Assembly: GCF_000429645.1 (NCBI RefSeq)
Contig: NZ_AUCG01000003.1
Coordinates: 1-64,000, forward strand
Direction of reading: 5' to 3'
From: Niveispirillum irakense DSM 11586
GTDB taxonomy: Bacteria; Pseudomonadota; Alphaproteobacteria; Azospirillales; Azospirillaceae
Length of the DNA: 64,000 nt
Part shown: positions 1-8,598 of the stretch, one piece after another
Numbering within the stretch: the first letter of the stretch is position 1
Layout of the letters: each line of letters starts with the position of its first letter
Notes under the pieces: model-generated
Databases searched by the model: none
Seen by the model: only the letters and a program-made list of their open reading frames with translations
Told to the model about the DNA's origin: nothing
Made by a program: the position numbers and the translations under genes

Positions 1-130
1 TAAGCGGGAAACCCACCTCTAAACAAGCATTCCCTGAAGAGCCGTGGTAGACCACCACGTCGATAGGAGGCATGTGGAAGCACAGCAATGTGTGAAGCTT
101 AGCCTTACTAATCGCTCGTTCGGCTTGATC
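1..130 (+). rRNA. 23S ribosomal RNA, 3' end (partial)
   Basis: The first ~130 bases match the conserved 3' end of alphaproteobacterial 23S rRNA: a run near 108 reading AGCTTAGCCTTACTAAT, then CGGCTTGAT, which in full genes pairs with the 5' end. The gene begins outside the window. The 3' boundary is set by analogy and may be off by several bases. Short open frames here are not genes. Confidence 0.9.
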
Positions 131-224
131 CCTCACCGCTCATGCGCAGCGGCAAACCCACACGAACACGCATACACAAGCATCAACCCGCACACTTCAC
201 AAAACCAATCCCTGTTACGCGCCG

Positions 225-340
225 ACCTGGTGGTCATAGCGAGGGCCCCCCACCCGATCCCATCCCGAACTCGGCCGTGAAACCCCTCTGCGCCAATGGT
301 ACTTTGTCTTAAGGCACGGGAGAGTAGGTCGCCGCCAGGT
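225..340 (+). rRNA. rrf: 5S ribosomal RNA
   Basis: The ~116-base segment starts ACCTGGTGGTC and ends CGCCGCCAGGT, so its two ends pair as the 5S terminal stem. Inside are the conserved CCCGATCCCATCCCGAACTCG loop region (about 254-274) and the GGGAGAGTAGGTC segment. It follows the 23S end by ~95 bases, the standard rRNA operon order. Confidence 0.95.
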
Positions 341-375
341 CCGCTCGTAACAGGTAATCACGATACCAGAACAAA

Positions 376-404
376 ACGCCCCTCGGCACATCGCCAAGGG
401 GCGT
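376..404 (+). terminator. Hairpin after 5S rRNA
   Basis: ACGCCCCTCGGC and GCCAAGGGGCGT form a GC-rich stem around a short loop. The tail is only weakly T-rich, and tRNA-fMet follows. It may be a partial terminator or a processing structure. Confidence 0.55.
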
Positions 405-433
405 TACCGTTTGGGGGCACCAACCCCCTCTGA

Positions 434-510
<77 letters not shown>

Positions 511-511
511 T

Positions 512-548
512 AAAAGCCGCTGAACTCGTAAGAGGGCAGCGGCTTTTT
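512..548 (+). terminator. Rho-independent terminator of the rRNA operon
   Basis: GCCGCTG (516-522) pairs with CAGCGGC (537-543), followed by five T. The A-rich 5' flank extends the stem against the T tract. It ends the rrn-tRNA transcript before the convergent fliI gene. Confidence 0.9.
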
Positions 549-624
549 GCTATCTGCGCCATACCGATACAGCAGACAGTGACGGAACACCCAAACCCGA
601 ATGTTCCGTCAGAACCTCTCAATT

Positions 625-2022
625 CTACCCCCGCTTGCTTCGCGGAGCGGCAGCCTTGCGTGGTTCCGGTTCTGGCGGCGGGGGCGTGTCGGTGGCGGCG
701 ACATCGGCCAGGATCGCGTCCAGCACGGCGAAACTCTGGGCCGGGGCGGTACTCTCCCCCTTGCGCTGACGCAGGAATTCCTGAAGCGACGGGTTGGCCT
801 TGATGGCCCGATCGACCTCCATGTCGCTGCCGGCGCGATAGGCGCCCAGGCGGATCATCTCCTCCATCGCCTCGTACCGGGACAGCAGGGCGCGGGCGCT
901 GCTGGTGGTGGTGTTCTCCGCCTCCGTATGGCAGGCGGGCAGGGCGCGGGACACGCTTTTCAGCACGTCGATGGCGGGATAGCGGCCCCGTTCGGCGATT
1001 TTACGATCCATGACGATATGGCCGTCCAGAATGCCGCGCACGGCATCGGCCACCGGCTCGTCATGGTCGCCACCATCCACAAGCACGGTGAAGACGCCCG
1101 TAATGTCGCCCGTGCCCTCCGCTCCCGGCCCGGCCCGTTCCAGCAGGCGCGGCAGTTCGGCAAACACGCTGGGCGGATAGCCCTTGGTCGTGGGCGGCTC
1201 CCCCGCTGACAGGCCGATCTCCCGCTGGGCCATGGCAAAGCGGGTGACGCTGTCCATCAGGCACAGCACATCACGCCCGGCATCGCGGAAATATTCCGCC
1301 ACCGCCATGGTCAGATAGGCTGCCTGCCGGCGGGCCAGCGCCGGCTCGTCCCCCGTGGCGACGATGACGATGGATCGGGCCAGCCCTTCCGGTCCCAGAT
1401 CATCCTGGATGAATTCCTGCACCTCGCGCCCGCGTTCCCCGATCAGGCCGATGACATTGACATCAGCGGCACTGGACCGGGCCAGCATGGCCAGCAGGGT
1501 GGATTTGCCGACACCGGAGCCGGCGAAGATGCCCAGGCGCTGGCCCCGGCAGAGCGGGGTGAAGGCGTCGATCACCCGGATGCCGGTTTCCAGCCGCTCC
1601 CCCATGCGCCGGCGCTCAAACGCCGGAGGGGGCGGCGCGCGTAAGGGGCGGTTGGCATCACCGCGCCCGATATGGCCCTTGCCATCCATGGGCTTGCCGA
1701 ACGCATCGACCACCCGGCCCAGCCAGCTTTCATCGGGGCGTACCAGCCCCATGGCGGTGCCGGCCTCCACCTTCGATCCCAGCCCCACCCCTTCCAGCGT
1801 GGCCAGCGGCAGCAATACGGCCCGACCCTGGCGGAAGCCCACCACCTCGCACGGCACGCTACGGCCATCGCGGGCCTGCACGCGGCAGCCATCGCCAACG
1901 GACAACCAGCGTTCCAGCCCTTCTGCCTCCAGCGCCAGACCGGAGCAGGTGACGATCTGCCCGTGGAAAAAGGGGCCGGGAAGCTGTTGGATATCGGCCA
2001 GAAGGCCGGCCAGGATGGTCAT
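625..2022 (-). CDS. fliI: Flagellar export ATPase FliI
   Basis: ATPase that powers flagellar type III secretion at the cytoplasmic face of the basal body. The 465-residue protein has Walker A GSGVGKST at about 168-175, a Walker B strand LCLMD at 253-257 and the F1/FliI signature PPSVFAELPRLLERAG near 284. The ATG at 2022 is chosen because AAGGA lies 7-8 bases upstream; an in-frame start at 2067 would add 15 residues with no family support. The C-terminus ends in a Pro/Lys-rich tail. No fliJ is visible next to it. It is transcribed towards the rRNA operon and away from flgB. Confidence 0.96.
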   Translation of the reverse strand: MTILAGLLADIQQLPGPFFHGQIVTCSGLALEAEGLERWLSVGDGCRVQARDGRSVPCEVVGFRQGRAVLLPLATLEGVGLGSKVEAGTAMGLVRPDESWLGRVVDAFGKPMDGKGHIGRGDANRPLRAPPPPAFERRRMGERLETGIRVIDAFTPLCRGQRLGIFAGSGVGKSTLLAMLARSSAADVNVIGLIGERGREVQEFIQDDLGPEGLARSIVIVATGDEPALARRQAAYLTMAVAEYFRDAGRDVLCLMDSVTRFAMAQREIGLSAGEPPTTKGYPPSVFAELPRLLERAGPGAEGTGDITGVFTVLVDGGDHDEPVADAVRGILDGHIVMDRKIAERGRYPAIDVLKSVSRALPACHTEAENTTTSSARALLSRYEAMEEMIRLGAYRAGSDMEVDRAIKANPSLQEFLRQRKGESTAPAQSFAVLDAILADVAATDTPPPPEPEPRKAAAPRSKRG

Positions 2023-2070
2023 GGGGCAATCCTTGCACGCACGAGATGCCGCCATCCTTGGGACCATGAG

Positions 2071-2125
2071 GTTAAAGCCGGTTAAAGCCCGGCCCCATTC
2101 GCCCCGTCCTTAAACGCCGCTTTAA
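2071..2125. promoter_or_regulatory. TTAA-type (CtrA-like) sites between fliI and flgB
   Basis: The divergent fliI-flgB gap holds GTTAAAGCCGGTTAAAGCC (two TTAA cores with 6 bases between, 2072-2085) and TTAAACGCCGCTTTAA (2110-2125, two TTAA cores with 8 between). The CtrA consensus is TTAA-N7-TTAA, so these are off by one base in spacing. The core GCCGCTTTA recurs at other flagellar promoters in this window. Regulation is inferred. Confidence 0.45.
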
Positions 2126-2211
2126 GCCCGCCATGGAACCATCCGACCCCGAGCCGCATGGGCCCGCCCGGAGCCACCCGCTTTGGAAGCCCCCGCATCG
2201 AGGAGTTCACA

Positions 2212-2607
2212 ATGGATCTCGCTTCCATCGGTCTGTTCAACCTGGCCAGCCGCCGCATGGAATATCTGTCGGCACGCCACAAGGTGCTGGCCGAGAACAT
2301 TGCCAATGCCGATACGCCGGGCGTGAAGGCGCATGACCTGAAGCCGTTCGATTTCGCCCAGGCGATGCGTGGCGCGGGCGTCGCCCAGGCGCGTACCGAT
2401 GCCGCGCATCTCGTCTCCACCCGCCCCGCTGCCGCCTTCCGCGAGGATCGGCGCGTCACGCCCTATGAAATGGCGCCTGATGGCAATGGCGTGGTGCTGG
2501 AAGAACAGATGATCAAAACGGCAGAGGTGCGCGGTGCCTACGACCTGGCGGCCAACCTGTTCCAAAAACATGTCGGCATGATGCGCCAGGCTTTTGTCAG
2601 CCGCTGA
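2212..2607 (+). CDS. flgB: Flagellar basal-body rod protein FlgB
   Basis: Proximal rod subunit of the flagellar basal body, exported by the flagellar secretion system. The 131-residue protein has the N-terminal rod/hook signature (RRMEYLSARHKVLAENIANA followed by DTPG), normal FlgB length and a coiled-coil C-terminus. The ATG at 2212 has GAGGAG 6-7 bases upstream; the upstream in-frame ATG at 2158 lacks this. It is the first gene of flgB-flgC-fliE-fliQ-transglycosylase, preceded by CtrA-like TTAA boxes. Confidence 0.95.
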   Translation: MDLASIGLFNLASRRMEYLSARHKVLAENIANADTPGVKAHDLKPFDFAQAMRGAGVAQARTDAAHLVSTRPAAAFREDRRVTPYEMAPDGNGVVLEEQMIKTAEVRGAYDLAANLFQKHVGMMRQAFVSR

Positions 2608-2624
2608 TCGGGGAGTGTTGAGCC

Positions 2625-3044
2625 ATGTCCTTTGATAATCTCGCCTCCTCCTTCGGGATCGCCGCCACGGGCATGAAGGCGCAGACCGCGCGCCTGCGCG
2701 TGGTGGCGGAGAATATGGCCAATGCCAATTCCACGTCCGAGACGCCGGGCGGTGACCCCTATCGCCGCAAGACCGTCGTCTTCGCCTCCGTGATGGACCG
2801 CGCGCTTGGCGCGGACACGGTGGAGGTGAAGCGCGTGGGCCGCGATCTCAGCGATTTCACCCTGCGCCATGATCCGGGCCATCCGGCGGCGGATGAGAAT
2901 GGCTATGTGAAGGTGCCCAACGTCAACACGCTGGTGGAAGCGATGGACATGCGCGAAGCCGGCCGTTCCTACGACGCCAACATGAATGTGATGCAGCAGG
3001 CCCGCGGCATGTTGAGCCGCACCATCGACATGCTGCGCGGCTGA
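2625..3044 (+). CDS. flgC: Flagellar basal-body rod protein FlgC
   Basis: Second proximal rod subunit. The 139-residue protein has the rod-family N-terminus (SSFGIAATGMKAQTARLRVV, then AENMANANS) and the FlgC C-terminal signature around VNTLVEAMDMREAGRSYDAN. It starts 17 bases after flgB behind a GGGGAG ribosome site and is in the normal flgB-flgC-fliE order, so co-transcription is expected. Confidence 0.96.
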   Translation: MSFDNLASSFGIAATGMKAQTARLRVVAENMANANSTSETPGGDPYRRKTVVFASVMDRALGADTVEVKRVGRDLSDFTLRHDPGHPAADENGYVKVPNVNTLVEAMDMREAGRSYDANMNVMQQARGMLSRTIDMLRG

Positions 3045-3065
3045 TCCTGACAGGGGAATATATCC

Positions 3066-3383
3066 ATGGTCGTCGTTCCCGTTTCCGGCGTTACCAACGC
3101 CTATGCCGCCGGCAAGCTGCCCGGCATTGCCGGCCCGGCGGAAGGCATCACTGCCACGCCGGCGCGCGGCTCCTTCCCGGAGATCATTGGCAATGCGGTC
3201 AAATCCGCCATCGCCAATGTGAAGCAGGGGGAGCAGGTGGCCGCCGCCGGCCTTCAGGGCAAGGCCAGCGCGCAGGAGGTGGTGCAGGCCACACTCTCGG
3301 CGGAACTGACGGTGCAATCCGTCGTCGCCGTGCGGGACAAGCTGGTCACCGCCTATCTTGACATCATGCGCATGCCGATCTGA
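3066..3383 (+). CDS. fliE: Flagellar hook-basal body protein FliE
   Basis: FliE joins the MS ring to the rod. The 105-residue protein fits the family: a variable N-terminus, then a helical half with the signature SAELTVQSVVAVRDKLVTAY and a C-terminal EIMRMP-like end (DIMRMPI). GGGG precedes the ATG. It lies between flgC and fliQ. Confidence 0.93.
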   Translation: MVVVPVSGVTNAYAAGKLPGIAGPAEGITATPARGSFPEIIGNAVKSAIANVKQGEQVAAAGLQGKASAQEVVQATLSAELTVQSVVAVRDKLVTAYLDIMRMPI

Positions 3384-3399
3384 CCGGGAGGGACGCGCG

Positions 3400-3672
3400 G
3401 TGACGGAGGCTGATGTCCTGGACCTGCTGCGCAGCGGCATCTGGGCTGCCATCTGGGCGGCCACACCGCCGTTGGTCGTGGCGCTGGTCGTGGGGCTGGG
3501 CATCTCCTTATTGCAGGCGCTGACCCAGGTGCAGGAAGCCACCCTGTCCTTTGTGCCCAAGATCGTGGCCATTCTGGTCACGGTCGTGCTGTCGCTGCCC
3601 TTCATGTTCCATATCCTGGCCCGGTATTGGGAAGAGATACTCACCATCATCAGCGGCGGTGTGCCGCCATGA
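3400..3672 (+). CDS. fliQ: Flagellar export apparatus protein FliQ
   Basis: Small membrane component of the flagellar export gate (FliP-FliQ-FliR). The 90-residue product has two hydrophobic segments and the hallmark VGLGISLLQALTQVQEATLS followed by FVPK. A GTG at 3400 with GGGAGG upstream gives the normal 89-90-residue length; an ATG at 3358 would overlap fliE and add 14 unsupported residues. The stop overlaps the next gene's start as ATGA. Confidence 0.95.
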   Translation: MTEADVLDLLRSGIWAAIWAATPPLVVALVVGLGISLLQALTQVQEATLSFVPKIVAILVTVVLSLPFMFHILARYWEEILTIISGGVPP

Positions 3673-4319
3673 CCGGGGGCGGCCGCATCCTGCTGCCGCT
3701 GATCCTGCTGGCCCTGTTGCTATCGGCGGCGGTGCCGGCGGCCGCGTCACCTTCCCCCGCGTCGCATGCCATCGCGTGCCTGTCCGCCATCCGCATGGCG
3801 GAAAAGCAGATGCGGATGCCGGGCCGGCTGCTGATGGCGATTGGTGTTACGGAATCGGGGCGGGAGGTGGAAGGGCGGCTGACCGTCTGGCCCTGGACCG
3901 TGAATGCGGAAGGGCGCGGGCGCTATTTCGCCGATAAGGAAGCTGCCATCGCCCATGTGCGCGGCCTGCGCCAGCGGGGCGTGCGATCCATTGATGTGGG
4001 CTGCATGCAGGTGAATCTGCACTGGCACCCCAAGGCCTTTCCCGACCTGGAAACGGCGTTTGATCCGGAAGCCAATGTCGCCTATGCCGCGACGACGCTG
4101 AAGGAATTCCACGGCGATCTGCGCAACTGGACGCGATCAGTCAAACATTACCATTCCCGCACCCCGGACAAGGGCAATGCCTATTTCGACCGGGTGGCGG
4201 CCAATCTGCGCCTTGTCATGCTGCGCCGGAACGATCTGGCCGATGCCCCGCCGCCGCGCAAGCGCCGCCCGGCCACGGGGCCAGAGGAACGCTGGGCCCT
4301 GCCGCCGCAGATGGGCTGA
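3669..4319 (+). CDS. Exported lytic transglycosylase (SLT domain)
   Basis: A 216-residue protein with a signal peptide (hydrophobic run then AVPAAASP) and a soluble lytic transglycosylase-like domain: the putative catalytic Glu sits in GVTESG (about 61-66), followed by SIDVGCMQVNLHWHP and NVAYAATTLKEFH. It probably opens peptidoglycan for rod passage. Its ATG overlaps the fliQ stop, and no flgJ-type muramidase is visible here, so it is a likely substitute. The C-terminal ~30 residues are basic and Pro-rich. Confidence 0.85.
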   Translation: MTGGGRILLPLILLALLLSAAVPAAASPSPASHAIACLSAIRMAEKQMRMPGRLLMAIGVTESGREVEGRLTVWPWTVNAEGRGRYFADKEAAIAHVRGLRQRGVRSIDVGCMQVNLHWHPKAFPDLETAFDPEANVAYAATTLKEFHGDLRNWTRSVKHYHSRTPDKGNAYFDRVAANLRLVMLRRNDLADAPPPRKRRPATGPEERWALPPQMG

Positions 4320-4420
4320 ATGAAAAGGGATCGGCCGGGCAAAGACGCCTTGTCTTGAACCCCAGATTTACCGGGCTTGCGTAGTGTCAGGCCGGATACG
4401 TTCCGGAGAACCAGAGCCCG

Positions 4421-6487
4421 ATGTCTGCCGCCACCGCCATCCCCGCCGGCCTGCGCCATCGCGACGTCTTGTTCGCCCTTGGCCTTGTGCTGATCCTGAC
4501 CATCCTGATCCTGCCGGTTCCGCCCTGGATGCTGGATATGGGCTTGGCCATGTCCATGGCGGTCAGCGTGCTGATCCTGATGGTGGCGCTCTGGATCAAC
4601 CGACCGCTGGATTTCTCCAGCTTCCCCACCATCCTGCTGATCGCCACCATGTTGCGGCTGGCGCTCAACCTCGCCTCCACCCGATTGATCCTGTCCCAGG
4701 GCCATACCGGCACCGATGCCGCCGGCCATGTGATCATGGGCTTTGCCGATTTTGTGATGGGCGGCAATTTCATCATCGGGCTGATCGTCTTTGCCATCCT
4801 GGTTGTGGTGAATTTCATCGTCATCACCAAGGGTGCGGGGCGTATCGCGGAGGTGGGCGCGCGTTTTGCCCTGGATGCCATGCCCGGCAAGCAGATGGCG
4901 ATTGATGCCGACCTGTCCGCCGGCCTGATTGATGAAGGCACGGCCCGCCAGCGCCGCAGCGAGCTGGAACAGGAAAGCCAGTTTTATGGCGCCATGGATG
5001 GTGCCTCCAAATTCGTGCGCGGCGATGCGGTCGCCGGTCTGATCATCACCGCCATCAATGTGCTGGGCGGGCTGCTGATCGGTGTGACCCAGCATGACAT
5101 GGCGTTCGGCGACTCAGCCCGCACCTACACGATCCTGACCGTGGGTGATGGTCTGGTCACCCAGATCCCGGCCCTGATCGTCAGTCTGGCTGCCGGTATC
5201 CTGGTGTCCAAGGGTGGCAATCAGGGTTCCATCGACAAGGCGATGCTGGGCCAGTTGGCGGCATATCCCAAGGCGCTGGGGGTGGCATCCGGCCTGCTGG
5301 TGCTGCTGGCGGTGACCCCGGGCCTGCCGGTGCTGCCCTTCCTGATCCTGGGCGGCATGGCCGGCGGGCTGGCCTGGTATCTGCCCCGCCAAGCCGCCAA
5401 GGAGGCGGAGCAGAAGCGCCATGATGAGTTGATGGCCGCCAAGGCACCCACGGCGGAAGAGCCGGTGGCCGACATGCTGCGGGTGGATGATATCCGGGTG
5501 GAACTGGGTGGCGGCCTCGTCTCCCTGATCCTGGACCCGGCCATCGGCCTGTCGGCCAAGGTGCGCCGCCTGCGCAAGCGCTTTGCCACTGAATTCGGCT
5601 TTCTGCTGCCGTCGGTCCGGCTGCGTGACAGCGCCACGGTGCAGATGAACAGTTACGAGATTTCCATCCAGGGTGTGGTGGTGGCCAAGGGCGATGTGCA
5701 GGTGCGCAAGATGCTGGCCATCGACCCGCGCAGCGAAGGCATCGATATTCCCGGCACCGATACGCGGGAACCCACATTCGGCCTGCCCGCGCGCTGGATC
5801 GAGCCCTCGCTGGCGGAAGAGGCGGAACTGCGCGGCTTCACCGTTGTCGATCCCGACAGCGTGATCACCACCCATCTGGCGGAGGTGATCAAGGAACATA
5901 TGCCCACGCTGCTGGGCTATGCCGCCACCAAGCGCCTGCTGGATGAGATGGACCGCGAGCATCAGAAACTGGTGGCCGACCTGATCCCGTCCCAGGTCAG
6001 CCTGTCCGTGGTGCAGCGTGTATTGCAGGCCCTGCTGTCGGAGCGGATTTCCATCCGCAACCTGCCTTTGATCCTGGAAGGGATTTCGGAAGCCGCCGCC
6101 TGGACCCGCAATATCACGCTGATGACCGAGCATGTCCGCTCCCGTCTGGCGCTCCAGATCTGTCAGATGCTGACCACGACGGATGGCACCATCCCCGTCA
6201 TCGTCGTCAGCCCGGAATGGGAACAGATCTTCCTGGATAATATTGTGGAGCAGGGGGAGGACCGGCAGTTCGTGATGCCGCCTTCCACGGTGCAGGATTT
6301 CCTGCTGGCCGCCCGCTCCCGCATCCAGACCCATGCCACGTCCGATTACTGGCCGGCGGTGCTGGTGGCCCCGGCGGCGCGGCCCTTCGTGCGGTCGCTG
6401 CTGGAACGGGTCAGCCCGTCCACGCCGGTGATCTGCCATAATGAACTGCACCGCAAGGCGCCCGTGACCACGATCGACCAGATATGA
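4421..6487 (+). CDS. flhA: Flagellar export gate protein FlhA
   Basis: Major cytoplasmic-membrane protein of the flagellar export gate. The 688-residue product has about eight N-terminal membrane helices, the FHIPEP cytoplasmic loop (MPGKQMAIDADLSAGLIDEG) and a large C-terminal cytoplasmic domain that docks export chaperones. Length matches the family. It begins ~100 bases after the transglycosylase gene and is followed by fliR and flhB, completing an export-gate block. Confidence 0.97.
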   Translation: MSAATAIPAGLRHRDVLFALGLVLILTILILPVPPWMLDMGLAMSMAVSVLILMVALWINRPLDFSSFPTILLIATMLRLALNLASTRLILSQGHTGTDAAGHVIMGFADFVMGGNFIIGLIVFAILVVVNFIVITKGAGRIAEVGARFALDAMPGKQMAIDADLSAGLIDEGTARQRRSELEQESQFYGAMDGASKFVRGDAVAGLIITAINVLGGLLIGVTQHDMAFGDSARTYTILTVGDGLVTQIPALIVSLAAGILVSKGGNQGSIDKAMLGQLAAYPKALGVASGLLVLLAVTPGLPVLPFLILGGMAGGLAWYLPRQAAKEAEQKRHDELMAAKAPTAEEPVADMLRVDDIRVELGGGLVSLILDPAIGLSAKVRRLRKRFATEFGFLLPSVRLRDSATVQMNSYEISIQGVVVAKGDVQVRKMLAIDPRSEGIDIPGTDTREPTFGLPARWIEPSLAEEAELRGFTVVDPDSVITTHLAEVIKEHMPTLLGYAATKRLLDEMDREHQKLVADLIPSQVSLSVVQRVLQALLSERISIRNLPLILEGISEAAAWTRNITLMTEHVRSRLALQICQMLTTTDGTIPVIVVSPEWEQIFLDNIVEQGEDRQFVMPPSTVQDFLLAARSRIQTHATSDYWPAVLVAPAARPFVRSLLERVSPSTPVICHNELHRKAPVTTIDQI

Positions 6488-6509
6488 TCGCCGCCACCGG
6501 TCACCGCCC

Positions 6510-7274
6510 ATGACATTGACCCTGACCGAGCTGCTGACGGGGGAGCTTTACGGCCTGCTGCTGGTGCTGATCCGGGTGGGCGCGGCCATGTCCATGCTGC
6601 CCGGTTTCGGGGAAATGACGGTGCCGGTGCAGACCAGGCTGGCGGCGGCCTTTGGCCTGTCCCTGGCCATTGCCGGCATCGTGCCGGGATTGCCGCCCGC
6701 CCCGGATACGATATCGGACCTGATGCGCCAGATTTTCGCGGAATTTGCCGCCGGCATGGTGCTGGGCGTCAGTGCGCGCATCCTGTTCGCCGCCCTGCAG
6801 ATCAGCGGTCAGGTGATTTCCCAATCCACCGGCCTGTCCAGCATCTTCGCCCTGCCGGGCACGGGGTTTGAAGGCGGGTCGGTGCTGGGGTCTTACATGA
6901 TGCTGGGCGGGCTGGTGCTGATCTTCGTCACCGACCTGCACCATGCCGTCATCGGCGCGCTGGTGGAAAGCTATCGCATGTTTCCGCCGGCCACGCTGCC
7001 GGCCATGGGTATGCTGGCCCAGATCACGACGGAGGCGGTGTCCACCTCCTTCCGCATGGCGGCGCAGTTTGCCGGCCCGTTCATCGTGCTGGGCTTCGTC
7101 TATAATGTCGGTCTGGGGCTGATCAACCGCGCCATGCCGCAATTCGCCGTCTTCTTCATCGGCCTGCCCATTTCCATCCTGGGTGGCCTGTTCATCCTTT
7201 CCCTGACCATCGCCGCCATCCTGACCGGTTTCCTGGACGGATTTGGCGGCTGGCTGGCGCGATTCGGCGGGTGA
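6510..7274 (+). CDS. fliR: Flagellar export gate protein FliR
   Basis: Polytopic membrane protein of the FliPQR gate. The 254-residue protein has the FliR pattern: hydrophobic N-terminus with FxRVGAAM-like LIRVGAAMSMLPGFGE, multiple membrane helices and FNVGLGLINRAMPQ-like NVGLGLINRAMPQ. It starts 22 bases after flhA and ends 1 base before the flhB start. Confidence 0.95.
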   Translation: MTLTLTELLTGELYGLLLVLIRVGAAMSMLPGFGEMTVPVQTRLAAAFGLSLAIAGIVPGLPPAPDTISDLMRQIFAEFAAGMVLGVSARILFAALQISGQVISQSTGLSSIFALPGTGFEGGSVLGSYMMLGGLVLIFVTDLHHAVIGALVESYRMFPPATLPAMGMLAQITTEAVSTSFRMAAQFAGPFIVLGFVYNVGLGLINRAMPQFAVFFIGLPISILGGLFILSLTIAAILTGFLDGFGGWLARFGG

Positions 7275-7275
7275 C

Positions 7276-8355
7276 ATGAGCGAACAGCCCGATGACAGCC
7301 AGAAAACCGAAGAACCCACCGAACGAAAACTGGAGGAAGCGCGAAAGCGCGGCGACCTGCCGACCAGCCGCGATGTCGGTGCTGCCCTGCTGGTGTTGGC
7401 CGCTGCCATCCTGGCCGGTGGGCTGGGGCCGGGGCTGGCGACGGACCTGATGGCCCTGTTCCTGCCGCTGGTGGAAAATCCCGGCGATATCCTGCTGGCG
7501 AACCCGTCCGATGCGTTCGCCCTGGTGGGGCAACTGGCCGGGCAGGTGGGGCTGGTGCTGTTGCCGGCAGCAGCCCTGTTGATCGGGGCCGGCCTGCTGG
7601 GCGCGGTGGGGCAGGGCAGTGTCGTGGTGGCGGGGGAGCGGATCGAGTTCAAGCTGAACCGCATCTCCCCCCTGGCCGGGCTGAAACGGCTTTTCTCCCT
7701 GCGCACGCTGGTGGAGTTTCTGAAAGGGCTGGCCAAGGTCGTGGCCATCACCTTCGCTTTTGTGCTGGTGGTGGGGCCCGCTGTGCGGCAGGCAGAGGCG
7801 ATGGCCTTGTCCGATGCCGCGACCATGCCGGGCATGCTGGTGGATGTGACCGTGAAGCTGCTGCTGGCCGTGCTGGTGGTCAGCATCATCATCGCCATCC
7901 TGGATGTGCTGTGGCAGCGCCTGTCCTGGCGGCGGCAGCAGCGGATGAGCCTTCAAGAAATCAAGGACGAGTTCCGTCAGGCTGAAGGCGATCCGCATGT
8001 GAAGGCGCGGTTGAAGCAACTGCGCCGTGACCGGGCGCGCAACCGCATGTTCGCCGAATTGCCCACCGCCACCGTGGTCATTACCAACCCGACCCACTTT
8101 GCCGTGGCCCTGCGCTATGACCTGTCCAAGGCGCCGGCACCGGTCTGTGTCGCCAAGGGGCAGGATATGGTTGCCCTGCGCATCCGCGAGACGGCGACCA
8201 AGCATGAGGTACCCATCGTGGAGAACCCACCCCTGGCCCGCGCGCTGCATAAGGCGGTGGAGATCGGGGAAGAGGTCCAGCCCGAGCATTACGTGGCCGT
8301 GGCCGAACTGATCAGCTATGTGCTGAACCTGAAGGCGAAGACGACGGTGGTTTGA
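7276..8355 (+). CDS. flhB: Flagellar export switch protein FlhB
   Basis: Controls the change of export substrate from rod/hook to filament proteins. The 359-residue protein starts with the typical soluble EEPTERKLEEARKRG segment, has four membrane helices, and carries the self-cleaving NPTH site at 271-274. The ATG at 7276 lies one base after the fliR stop; an earlier in-frame start would overlap fliR. A second, short FlhB-like protein is encoded at 15134. Confidence 0.97.
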   Translation: MSEQPDDSQKTEEPTERKLEEARKRGDLPTSRDVGAALLVLAAAILAGGLGPGLATDLMALFLPLVENPGDILLANPSDAFALVGQLAGQVGLVLLPAAALLIGAGLLGAVGQGSVVVAGERIEFKLNRISPLAGLKRLFSLRTLVEFLKGLAKVVAITFAFVLVVGPAVRQAEAMALSDAATMPGMLVDVTVKLLLAVLVVSIIIAILDVLWQRLSWRRQQRMSLQEIKDEFRQAEGDPHVKARLKQLRRDRARNRMFAELPTATVVITNPTHFAVALRYDLSKAPAPVCVAKGQDMVALRIRETATKHEVPIVENPPLARALHKAVEIGEEVQPEHYVAVAELISYVLNLKAKTTVV

Positions 8356-8395
8356 AGTTTGTGAGTTTTAGGCTGGATCGGAATGGTTCTCACGA

Positions 8396-8480
8396 CCGTC
8401 ACCCCGGCGCAGGCCGGGGTCCAGGGGCCACAAGCACTTTGCTCTACGAAACTGGACCCCGGCCTGCGCCGGGGTGACGG
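8396..8480. repeat. Perfect 29-bp inverted repeat, REP-like
   Basis: 8396-8424 is the exact reverse complement of 8452-8480. Each arm contains its own palindrome (ACCCCGGC-GCAG-GCCGGGGT), so the DNA or RNA can fold as one long hairpin or as two short ones. It sits between the convergent ends of flhB and motE. It resembles GC-rich REP units of alphaproteobacteria; a role in flhB transcript ending is possible but there is no T-run. Confidence 0.8.
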
Positions 8481-8543
8481 TAGAGGAACGCGAAGGCTGT
8501 GATGCTGAAAGCGCCTGCCTCATCCCCCATACCCCAACACCAA

Positions 8544-8573
8544 AAAGCCCCCGACGCGGCTGCGCGGGGGCTT
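8544..8573 (-). terminator. Terminator downstream of motE
   Basis: AAGCCCCCG and CGGGGGCTT form a strong stem around a GC-rich loop. Read on the minus strand the stem is followed by TTTTTG, fitting an end for the fliL-fliM-DUF6468-motE transcript. Confidence 0.75.
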
Positions 8574-8598
8574 CAAGCGATCGTCCCTTTCCCTGCCT

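Noticed and set aside
44-397. Short reading frames in the 23S-5S region
   Set aside because: They lie within rRNA and its spacer and show no protein family.
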